Of a DNA stretch of 5,698 bases, positions 1 through 5,164 are shown piece by piece. The DNA lies in contig CALVKX010000133.1 of NCBI GenBank assembly GCA_944333375.1, positions 1 through 5,698 of the forward strand, written 5' to 3'. This stretch comes from an uncultured Eubacteriales bacterium (GTDB taxonomy: Bacteria; Bacillota_A; Clostridia; Christensenellales; Aristaeellaceae). The translations under genes and the position numbers were made by a program. The notes below the pieces were generated by a model. The model worked only from the letters and a program-made list of their open reading frames with translations, had not been told where the DNA came from and made no database searches. Every line of letters starts with the position of its first letter. Positions within the stretch are counted from its first letter, which is position 1.

Positions 1-641
1 GTGCGCGCAAAGGCGGACAGATCCATCCCCCGCGCAAACAGCGCGCTTTCCAGCACCGCGCGCGTGCCGGAACCCTGCTCCCGTACCAGCAGCGGAAAGC
101 CGCACAGCTCGCTCAGCGCGCACCTTCTTCCCGCCAGCGGGTGCCCGGCGCGCGCCACCGGGACATAGGCGGCCGTTCGCCAGATGCGCGCCTCAAACAG
201 CGCGCGGTCAAACATCCCTTCCACTAGCGCGCAGTCCAGATCGCCCGACAGCATCCGTTCCGTCAGCGACTGCGTGTTGCCCACGCACACGCGCAGCCCC
301 GCTCCCCCGGCCAGCGCCCGTCCAAGCGGCCGGGGCAGGTAATAGTCCGCAATGGACAGCGTCGCCCCAAGGCTCAGCGGCGGCTCCTCCGCCGCCAGGC
401 GCTCCATGAACCGCCGCTCGTTGACAAGCTGCATGCGCGCGTGCCGCTCCAGCTTCTCCCCCGCCTCCGTCAGCCGCACCGCGCGGCCGCAGGTGTCCAC
501 CAGCTGATGTCCGTAGTGCTCCTCCAGCCGGTGAATCTGCTGCGTCACCGCAGGCTGGGTCAGGTGCAGGTTTTCCGCCGCTCGCGTATAGCTGCCCTGC
601 GCCGCCACCTCCAGAAACGTCAGGACCTTGCTGTCCAGCAT
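1..641 (-). CDS. LysR-family transcriptional regulator (YeiE/CysL-like), C-terminus cut off by window edge
   Basis: The reading frame is open from an ATG at 641 down to base 3 (213 residues visible) with no stop; full LysR proteins are about 290-310 residues, so roughly the last 80-100 are outside. Residues 1-60 form the winged helix-turn-helix: FLEVAAQGSYTRAAENLHLTQ, then PAVTQQIHRLEE as the recognition helix, then RLTEAG. From about residue 88 the substrate-binding-protein-like effector domain begins, with GNTQSLTERMLSGDLDCALVEG-type segments near 121-142 and a VREQGSGTR motif at 187-194 that I associate with CysL/YeiE-type regulators. A GGAGGGG ribosome site at 655-649 lies 7 nt from the chosen ATG. 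It is divergent from yeiH and presumably controls it and itself. Family assignment is firm; the effector (sulfite or another sulfur compound) is inferred from the neighbour only. Confidence 0.93.
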   Translation of the reverse strand, partial: MLDSKVLTFLEVAAQGSYTRAAENLHLTQPAVTQQIHRLEEHYGHQLVDTCGRAVRLTEAGEKLERHARMQLVNERRFMERLAAEEPPLSLGATLSIADYYLPRPLGRALAGGAGLRVCVGNTQSLTERMLSGDLDCALVEGMFDRALFEARIWRTAAYVPVARAGHPLAGRRCALSELCGFPLLVREQGSGTRAVLESALFARGMDLSAFAR

Positions 642-660
642 CCCGCATCCCCTCCGCGGG

Positions 661-683
661 TATCATAACATAAATTTATGATA
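661..683. promoter_or_regulatory. LysR-type operator, dyad 1
   Basis: TATCATAA (661-668) and TTATGATA (676-683) are perfect inverted repeats around a 7-nt spacer. The core ATAA-N7-TTAT contains the T-N11-A signature (T666, A678) of LysR-family boxes. It sits in the gap between the divergent LysR and YeiH genes, where such regulators normally bind their recognition site. Binding by this particular LysR is inferred. Confidence 0.72.
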
Positions 684-690
684 TATGCAA
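662..690 (-). promoter_or_regulatory. Predicted sigma-A promoter of the lysR gene
   Basis: On the minus strand, TTGCAT (690-685) and TATGAT (667-662) are separated by 17 nt (684-668). The -10 box coincides with the left arm of the upstream LysR-type dyad, so a bound regulator would cover it, as expected for autorepression. The expected start near 655 would leave a very short leader that begins at the ribosome site, which is a weakness of this call. Confidence 0.5.
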
Positions 691-691
691 A

Positions 692-712
692 ATCAGAATT
701 TTACTTTATGAT
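692..712. promoter_or_regulatory. LysR-type operator, dyad 2 (activation-site-like)
   Basis: ATCAGAA (692-698) - N7 - TTATGAT (706-712) repeats the core of dyad 1 (ATCATAA-N7-TTATGAT) with one mismatch, the same spacer and an exact 30-bp offset, about three helical turns. It overlaps the predicted -35 box of the yeiH promoter. A weaker second site touching the -35 is the usual LysR activation-site layout. Confidence 0.62.
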
Positions 713-728
713 GATTTGCCCTTACAAT
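700..728 (+). promoter_or_regulatory. Predicted sigma-A promoter of yeiH
   Basis: TTTACT (700-705, 4 of 6 to TTGACA) and TACAAT (723-728, 5 of 6 to TATAAT) are separated by exactly 17 nt. The weak -35 overlapped by dyad 2 suits an activator-dependent promoter. The start would fall near 735, giving a leader of about 24 nt that includes the GGAGGG ribosome site at 745-750. Confidence 0.55.
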
Positions 729-758
729 GGACCGGCAAAGAAACGGAGGGATCAGGGT

Positions 759-1781
759 ATGCAAAAGATCGAAAGGTATCTCAACGTCGTCCCGGGCCTG
801 CTGCTCGCCGCCGTGGTGGCCGCGGCGGCGAAATTTCTCGAGGGGCTTTTGCCCATCCACCTCATCGGCGCGTCGGTGATCGCGCTGTTCATCGGCATGG
901 GCATCAACGCGCTGCGCAAGCCGCCCGAGCTGGTGGCCGGGGGACTCAAGTTCACCTCCAAGCGGGTGCTCAAGCTGGCCATCATTCTGCTGGGCGCGTC
1001 GCTCAGCATGGGGGACATCCTGACGGTCGGACGCCTGTCGCTGATGGTGATGTGCTTTACGCTGCTGACCTGCTTCGGCGGCGGGTATCTGGTGGGACGG
1101 AGCCTGGGGCTCAACTGGAAGCTGAGCAACCTCATCTCCGCGGGCACGGGCATCTGCGGCGGCTCGGCCATCGCGGCCATCGCCCCGGTGATCGACGCTC
1201 AGGACCGCGACATCGCCTACGCCATGTCCGCGACCTTCCTGTTTGATATGGCCATGATTCTGATGTTCCCCTTCCTGGGGCACTGGCTGGGCATGAGCGA
1301 TATGGCCTACGGCCTGTGGGCGGGCACGGCGGTCAACGACACCTCCAGCGTGGTAGCCGCGGGCTACGCCTTCAGCGAGGCGGCGGGCGATTTCGCCACC
1401 ATGGTCAAGCTCACGCGCACGCTGTCCATCATCCCCACGGTGCTGATTTTCTCCTTCGTCAACGTCCGCGAAAAGTGCCGCCTGAACGTGGCCGTGGAGG
1501 GCGAGCGGGTTAACGTGCTTACGCTCTTCCCATGGTTCATCCTGGGCTTTCTGGCGCTGGCGCTTTTCAACAGCGTGGGCCTCATCCCCTCCGCCGCCTC
1601 CGCCTTCCTCAAGGACCTGAGCAAGTTCCTCATGGTGGCCGCGCTGGCCGCCATCGGGCTGAACACCGATTTTAGGGAGATGCAAAAAGCGGGCCTGCGC
1701 CCCATGCTGCACGGCTTTATCATCTCCGCGCTGGTGGTGGTCGTGGCCCTGCTGGTGGAGATGGCGATGGGGCTGGTCTGA
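759..1781 (+). CDS. yeiH: YeiH/UPF0324 family membrane protein (putative sulfate/sulfite exporter family)
   Basis: A 340-residue integral membrane protein of the UPF0324 / 'conserved hypothetical 698' family, of normal length (about 335-350). I chose the ATG at 759 because GGAGGG at 745-750 lies 8 nt upstream; the frame stays open to an ATG at 678, but that lies inside the operator/promoter region and adds 27 non-family residues. About ten hydrophobic segments are visible, from 9-25 to 319-338. Family-typical motifs are GTGICGGSAIAA (129-140), GTAVNDTSSVVAAGY (189-203), VKLTR (216-220) and GLNTDF (300-305). Family members are suspected exporters of sulfate, sulfite or related sulfonate-derived products, and some are controlled by a divergent LysR regulator, as here. 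Substrate and direction of transport are not shown by the sequence. The gene ends 3 nt before the end of the convergent ABC operon. Confidence 0.93.
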   Translation: MQKIERYLNVVPGLLLAAVVAAAAKFLEGLLPIHLIGASVIALFIGMGINALRKPPELVAGGLKFTSKRVLKLAIILLGASLSMGDILTVGRLSLMVMCFTLLTCFGGGYLVGRSLGLNWKLSNLISAGTGICGGSAIAAIAPVIDAQDRDIAYAMSATFLFDMAMILMFPFLGHWLGMSDMAYGLWAGTAVNDTSSVVAAGYAFSEAAGDFATMVKLTRTLSIIPTVLIFSFVNVREKCRLNVAVEGERVNVLTLFPWFILGFLALALFNSVGLIPSAASAFLKDLSKFLMVAALAAIGLNTDFREMQKAGLRPMLHGFIISALVVVVALLVEMAMGLV

Positions 1782-1791
1782 GCGCTAGCCC
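1770..1791. other. Imperfect stem-loop across both convergent stop codons
   Basis: GGGCTGGT (1770-1777) can pair with GCTAGCCC (1784-1791), with two G-T wobbles and a 6-nt loop. It spans the yeiH stop (1779-1781) and the permease stop (1787-1785). Neither strand carries a T-run after it, so it is not a standard intrinsic terminator. It may mark the shared 3' boundary of the two transcripts, or be chance in GC-rich DNA. Confidence 0.25.
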
Positions 1792-2633
1792 TTGACGGCT
1801 CCGGCCATCACGCCGCTGACGATGTATCTTTGGGAGAAGAGATAGATCACCACGATAGGCGTGATGGCCAGAACCAGCATGGCCATCATGGCCCCCATAT
1901 CCACGCTGCCGTAGCCGCCGCGCAGGTACTGCACGGCGATGGGGACGGTTTTGAACCGCTTGAGATCAAGCACCAGATACGGCAGCAGGTAGTCGTTCCA
2001 GATCCACATGGCCTGCAGGATGCCCGTGGAGACGCAGACGGGCTGCAAAACGGGCAAAACAATGCTGAAAAACAGCCGCAGGGGCGAGCAGCCGTCGATG
2101 GTGGCGCTCTCCTCGATGGCGACGGGGCAGGCGCGCATGTAGCCGGTGAAGAGGAACACCGCCAGCCCCGCGCCAAAACCCAGGTAGATCACCGGGATGG
2201 TCCAGGGGGTGTTGAGCCCCAGCACGTTCGCCACCTTGGAGAGGGTGAACATGACCATCTGAAAGGGCACCACCATGCTGAAGACGCACAGCAGATAGAC
2301 CGTGCGGGTCACACGGCCGCTGACGCGGCTGATGAACCAGGCGCACATGGAGGTGCACAGCAAGATCAGCCCGACCGACAGGACGGTGATGACGAAGCTC
2401 CAGAGCATGGAGGCCCAGAAATCCGTCAGGCGGACGCCGTTTTCGTAGTTGGCAAGGCCCGCGAACAGGTTTCCCTTCGGAATGGCAAAGGGCGCCCGGC
2501 TGATATAGGCCTTTCGCTTGAAGCTGTTGATGAGCACCATGGCCAGCGGAAACACGTAGGCCAGCGAAATCAGCGAAAACACGGCGGTCAGCGCCGCATC
2601 CGTCGCGCGCCGCCCGGTTGTTCCCTCACGCAT
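1785..2633 (-). CDS. CUT1-type carbohydrate ABC transporter permease, MalG-like
   Basis: A 282-residue inner-membrane permease of normal MalG-family length. Six hydrophobic segments are visible, roughly at 13-36, 76-100, 109-131, 146-165, 198-216 and 246-268. The cytoplasmic EAA loop that docks the ATPase reads IEESATIDGCSPLRLFFSIVLP (about 173-194), with the conserved G at position 181. The C-terminus SQRYIVSGVMAGAVKG is the family signature. The start at 2633 is supported by GGGAGGTG (2651-2644) 10 nt upstream; it begins 1 nt after the stop of the MalF-like gene, so the two are probably translationally coupled. It is the last gene of the operon. It should form the translocation pore with the MalF-like subunit for a sugar or sugar-like solute; the substrate is unknown. 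Confidence 0.95.
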   Translation of the reverse strand: MREGTTGRRATDAALTAVFSLISLAYVFPLAMVLINSFKRKAYISRAPFAIPKGNLFAGLANYENGVRLTDFWASMLWSFVITVLSVGLILLCTSMCAWFISRVSGRVTRTVYLLCVFSMVVPFQMVMFTLSKVANVLGLNTPWTIPVIYLGFGAGLAVFLFTGYMRACPVAIEESATIDGCSPLRLFFSIVLPVLQPVCVSTGILQAMWIWNDYLLPYLVLDLKRFKTVPIAVQYLRGGYGSVDMGAMMAMLVLAITPIVVIYLFSQRYIVSGVMAGAVKG

Positions 2634-2634
2634 G

Positions 2635-3483
2635 TTACTGCTGCACCTCCCTTGCGCGCGTGACGCGAAGCTGCAGGAGCGCGATGCCCACCACGATCAG
2701 GCAGAACACCACCGCCTTGGCCTGCCCCGCGCCCTCCCAGCCGGCCCGGCCATAGAAGGTGTCGTAGATGTTCAGCGCGAGAAGCTGCGATCGGTTGGAG
2801 GGCATGCCGCCCGTGAGCGCGAGGTTCTGGTCAAAGAGCTTGAAGCCGTTGGTCAGCGTCAGAAACGTGCAGATGGTGATGGAGGGGGCCAGCATGGGCA
2901 GCTTGACAAAGCGCAGCGTCTGCCAGGCCGAGGCGCCGTCGATGGCGGCCGCCTCGGTCACGTCGCCGGGGATGGACTGAAGGCCGGAGATGTAGATAAT
3001 CATCATGTATCCCGCCTGCTGCCACAGCATGACCGTCATCAGACCCCAGAAGCCGTACCACTCGCTGGTGACCAGCGTCACGCCGTAGGGCGCCAGCACG
3101 CCGTAGTTGAGAATCACCTGCCACAGCCAGCCCAAAACGATGCCGCCGATCAGGTTGGGCATGAAAAACACCGTCCGAAACACGTTCGTCCCCTTAAAGC
3201 CGCGCACCAGCAGGAGCGCCACCATCAAGCCAAAGAGGTTGATGAGCACCGTGGACAGCCCCGCGAACAGCGCCGTGAACCACAGCGCATGCGTAAAGCC
3301 CCCGGAGTCCTCAAAGGCGCGCACATAGTTGCCAAACCCCACGAAGGTGGCGTTGGACAGCGTGGTAAAGTCGCAAAACGACAGATACAGCCCCATGACG
3401 AAGGGGATCAAAAACCCGATGGCGAAGGCCAGCATCGTCGGCAGCAGAAAAACCGGCCAGTACCGTCTGATATCCCTCTCCAT
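2635..3483 (-). CDS. CUT1-type carbohydrate ABC transporter permease, MalF-like
   Basis: A 282-residue permease counted from the ATG at 3483, the short six-segment MalF form usual in Gram-positives. Hydrophobic segments lie near 11-33, 66-94, 104-126, 146-168, 198-214 and 256-272. The EAA loop DVTEAAAIDGASAWQTLRFVKLP lies at about 174-196 and matches the consensus well. The frame also opens at ATGs at 3489 and 3507. I prefer 3483 because AAGGGG (3497-3492) lies 8 nt upstream, whereas 3507 has no clear ribosome site and follows a GC stem-loop. If 3507 is used, the protein gains eight residues (MNWEGDMP). It pairs with the MalG-like gene 1 nt downstream and is served by SBP1 upstream. No ATPase gene follows; CUT1 systems often share an unlinked MsmK/UgpC-type ATPase. 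Confidence 0.94.
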   Translation of the reverse strand: MERDIRRYWPVFLLPTMLAFAIGFLIPFVMGLYLSFCDFTTLSNATFVGFGNYVRAFEDSGGFTHALWFTALFAGLSTVLINLFGLMVALLLVRGFKGTNVFRTVFFMPNLIGGIVLGWLWQVILNYGVLAPYGVTLVTSEWYGFWGLMTVMLWQQAGYMMIIYISGLQSIPGDVTEAAAIDGASAWQTLRFVKLPMLAPSITICTFLTLTNGFKLFDQNLALTGGMPSNRSQLLALNIYDTFYGRAGWEGAGQAKAVVFCLIVVGIALLQLRVTRAREVQQ

Positions 3484-3509
3484 CGGCATGTCCCCTTCCC
3501 AATTCATCC

Positions 3510-3536
3510 GGCGCCCCGGTGTGTCAAAGCGGCGCC
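3510..3536 (-). other. Stem-loop between SBP1 stop and the MalF-like gene
   Basis: Two copies of the self-complementary GGCGCC (3536-3531 and 3515-3510 on the transcript) can form a 6-bp GC stem around a 15-nt loop, beginning 1 nt after the SBP1 stop codon. There is no T-run, so readthrough is expected. Stem-loops at this place in binding-protein operons commonly protect the 3' end of the SBP message so that more SBP than permease is made; that role is inferred here. Confidence 0.4.
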
Positions 3537-3537
3537 T

Positions 3538-4902
3538 TTATTTTTTTGCCGCCTCATACTCGCGGGCCCAGCCGTCCACAAACGCCGTCTCCACGGCGGA
3601 CCACTCCCGCGTGCCCTGCGCGTATTCCAGCAGCGCCGCCCCCACGCCGTTTTTCCACGTTTCCGACGGCATGGTGGGGAAGGTCCAGCTCACCGGCGTG
3701 CGACCCTGCGCGAGATCCTCGCGGGCAGCGTCCAGCAGCGCATTGCTGGCGGCATATCCCTCGTCAAAGGTGGCAAAGGGGGTCGCAAAGCCCATCTGCA
3801 CGGCCAGCGCCTCGCGCCCCTCGTCGCTGGTGATGAGCCATTCCACAAACGCCTTGGTGGCCTCGATGTTCTCCGGCTTTGCCCGCCTGTTGATGCACCA
3901 GTAGTTTTCCGAGCCAGTGCACAGGCCCTGGTTTTCCTCGCCCGGCGCGCCGATATAGATGGGCAGCATGCCCAGGTCCTCGTCCGTCAGGCCCTCGGAG
4001 ACGCAGTCCTCATACGCCCAGGTGCCATTCTGATAGAACACGGCCTCCCCCAGCGCAAACTCGCTGGCCGCGTCCTCGCCGGTCTTGGCCCCGATGACTG
4101 CCGGCTCACAGGTGGCGTTGTGGATGTAAAGGTCCCAGATCTGCCTGAAGTTGTCCAGATAGGTGCCCTTGATGGCCTCGGTGGAGGCGATGCCGTCGTC
4201 GCGGTACTCATAGTACACGGGCAGGTTGGCCAGATGGGTCTTGAAGCGCCAGTCGGAGCTGGCGTCCATGCCGGCGGAGGTAAACGCGCCCAGGACGCCC
4301 AGCTCCTCCCGCCGGGCCTGGATGTCCTCGGCCACGGCCTTGAGGGTTTCAAAGCCGTTGATCTGCTCCGGGCTGTCGATCACCGCGCCGTCCAGGGCGA
4401 TGTAGCGGTCCAGCAGCGCGCGGTTGTAGATCAGCCCGTAGGTCTCGATCACGTAGGCGACGCCCAGCACCTGTCCGTCCTCGATGAGGGCGAAGTCGTC
4501 GCTTTTGAGATTCTGATACAGCGCCGTGTCCCGCAGGTCCAGGCAGTAGTCCTTCCACGTCCGAAGCCCCACGGGGCCGTTGACCTGAAAAAGCGTCGGC
4601 GCATCCGCCTTTTCCATCTCCGAGCGCAGGGTGTCCTCATAGGTGCCCGAGGCCGCCGTCACCACCGTCACGGGCACGCCGGTGAGCGCGGTGTAGGTTT
4701 TGGCCACCGCCTGCCACTGCTGCGCCTGCTCGGGCTTAAAGTTGAGGTAATACACCGACCCCGCGCCTCCCTGCGCCGCGGGCGGCTCCGTGCCGGCCTG
4801 GGCCGGGGGCGTCTGTGCCGGTTCTTTTTCCGCCATACTGAAGATCGTCACCGTTCCCACGACCAGCAGGGCGATGGCCAGAACGGCCAGCAGTTTTTTC
4901 AT
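3538..4902 (-). CDS. Carbohydrate-type ABC transporter solute-binding protein (SBP1), exported, no lipobox
   Basis: A 454-residue extracellular solute-binding protein of the CUT1 class, first gene of the operon with the two permeases. I chose the ATG at 4902 because GGAG (4915-4912) lies 9 nt upstream and a signal peptide follows directly; an ATG at 5031 in the same frame would add 43 unrelated residues running through the promoter region. Residues 1-24 are a signal sequence (MKKLLAVLAIALL..., ending FSMA), with a possible signal peptidase I site after A24. No cysteine is present for lipid attachment. Residues 25-48 are a Pro/Ala/Gln/Glu-rich linker. The mature domain starts at VYYLNFKPE (50-58) and contains TGVPVTVVTAASGTY (74-88), ETLKAVAEDI (185-194), IKGTYLDNF (244-252), AVFYQNGTWAYE (287-298) and the C-terminal FVDGWAREYE. 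It is a clear paralogue of SBP2. The bound solute cannot be read from sequence. Confidence 0.94.
   Translation of the reverse strand: MKKLLAVLAIALLVVGTVTIFSMAEKEPAQTPPAQAGTEPPAAQGGAGSVYYLNFKPEQAQQWQAVAKTYTALTGVPVTVVTAASGTYEDTLRSEMEKADAPTLFQVNGPVGLRTWKDYCLDLRDTALYQNLKSDDFALIEDGQVLGVAYVIETYGLIYNRALLDRYIALDGAVIDSPEQINGFETLKAVAEDIQARREELGVLGAFTSAGMDASSDWRFKTHLANLPVYYEYRDDGIASTEAIKGTYLDNFRQIWDLYIHNATCEPAVIGAKTGEDAASEFALGEAVFYQNGTWAYEDCVSEGLTDEDLGMLPIYIGAPGEENQGLCTGSENYWCINRRAKPENIEATKAFVEWLITSDEGREALAVQMGFATPFATFDEGYAASNALLDAAREDLAQGRTPVSWTFPTMPSETWKNGVGAALLEYAQGTREWSAVETAFVDGWAREYEAAKK
4319..4350 (-). repeat. 32-bp exact inverted repeat, copy in SBP1
   Basis: The reverse complement of these 32 bases is identical to 5642-5673. 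Both copies encode the same ETLKAVAEDI-type segment in the two divergent binding-protein genes, so it is a relic of gene duplication or recent exchange rather than a mobile repeat. Confidence 0.85.
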
Positions 4903-4923
4903 GAGCCCTCTCTCCTTTATCTG

Positions 4924-4938
4924 CGGGGATGATCCCCG
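4924..4938 (-). promoter_or_regulatory. Perfect palindrome/hairpin in the SBP1 leader
   Basis: CGGGGAT and ATCCCCG are perfect inverted repeats around one central base. In RNA this is a 6-bp stem (CGGGGA/TCCCCG) with a 3-nt loop, ending 5 nt before the AAAGGAG ribosome site (4918-4912). It could stabilise the message or modulate initiation, or be a protein-binding site. SBP2 has a comparable hairpin before its own ribosome site. Confidence 0.4.
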
Positions 4939-5001
4939 TCCCTCACAGCATTGTCCATTTTCGGTGTGTTCATGCAGCCCCGGGCGCCTTATCGTATGAT
5001 T

Positions 5002-5031
5002 TTCATAAAAAAAACGGATGTCGCTTGACAA
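5002..5031 (-). promoter_or_regulatory. Candidate promoter of the SBP1 operon
   Basis: On the minus strand TTGTCA (5031-5026, 5 of 6 to TTGACA) is followed by an 18-nt spacer with a T8 run and then TATGAA (5007-5002, 4 of 6). The -10 lies in a small dyad, TATGA-TTT-TCATA (4995-5007). The leader would be about 90 nt. A second weak -10, TACGAT (4997-4992), has no good -35. This is the best candidate seen but not strong. Confidence 0.35.
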
Positions 5032-5053
5032 ACTCTACAAGAGATGGTATGAT
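5025..5053 (+). promoter_or_regulatory. Strong sigma-A promoter of SBP2
   Basis: A perfect TTGACA (5025-5030), a 17-nt spacer and TATGAT (5048-5053, 5 of 6) preceded by TGG (5045-5047, extended -10). The start is expected near 5060, giving a leader of about 105 nt before the ATG at 5165. Its -35 occupies nearly the same bases as the candidate -35 of SBP1 on the other strand. Confidence 0.82.
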
Positions 5054-5078
5054 ACGGCTAAAGTGTTGGGTTGAAAAT

Positions 5079-5102
5079 ATGCGCAAACGATTGCGCGTTT
5101 TT
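5079..5102 (+). promoter_or_regulatory. LacI-family-like operator or small attenuator hairpin in the SBP2 leader
   Basis: GCGCAAACGATTGCGC (5081-5096) is an even palindrome, 14 of 16 symmetrical, with a central CG. This is the hallmark of LacI/PurR/MalR-family operators (GCAA-N-CG-N-TTGC core). It lies about 20-37 nt past the expected SBP2 start, where a bound repressor would block elongation. The same bases can form an RNA stem GCGCAA/TTGCGC with a 4-nt loop followed by GTTTTT (5097-5102), so a weak terminator or attenuator is the alternative. No LacI-type regulator gene is in the window. Confidence 0.6.
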
Positions 5103-5122
5103 CCTCATACACAGGTTCAAAA

Positions 5123-5136
5123 GCGGCCCGTGCCGC
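5123..5136 (+). other. Second hairpin in the SBP2 leader
   Basis: GCGGC (5123-5127) pairs with GCCGC (5132-5136) around a 4-nt loop, 10 nt before the AAAAGGGG ribosome site (5147-5154). It is short and could be chance, but it mirrors the hairpin upstream of the SBP1 ribosome site. Confidence 0.3.
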
Positions 5137-5164
5137 ATAGTTATTGAAAAGGGGTGTTCCATTC

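Noticed and set aside
208..666. A 152-codon minus-strand frame overlapping the LysR gene
   Set aside because: It is a G/A/R-rich shadow frame; the LysR frame carries the helix-turn-helix and effector-domain motifs.
678..758. Extended N-terminus of YeiH from the ATG at 678
   Set aside because: It would start inside the first operator dyad and upstream of the predicted promoter -10, with no ribosome site; the ATG at 759 has GGAGGG 8 nt upstream and fits family length.
693..1712. A 339-codon minus-strand frame opposite yeiH
   Set aside because: Composition is H/G/R/Q-rich and unlike a folded protein; the plus-strand frame encodes all the conserved YeiH motifs.
2632..4932. A 766-codon open frame on the plus strand, antisense to SBP1 and the MalF-like gene
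   Set aside because: Its product is rich in R, H, G, Q and A with no domain or signal, and it lies wholly opposite three well-supported genes; long antisense frames like this are common in GC-rich DNA with strong third-position bias.
4977..4985. GCCCCGGGC palindrome in the SBP1 leader
   Set aside because: Nine GC bases of symmetry are expected by chance in DNA of this composition and nothing else marks it.
4903..5031. Extended N-terminus of SBP1 from the ATG at 5031
   Set aside because: The added 43 residues precede a classical MKK signal sequence that has its own ribosome site, and they run through the promoter region.
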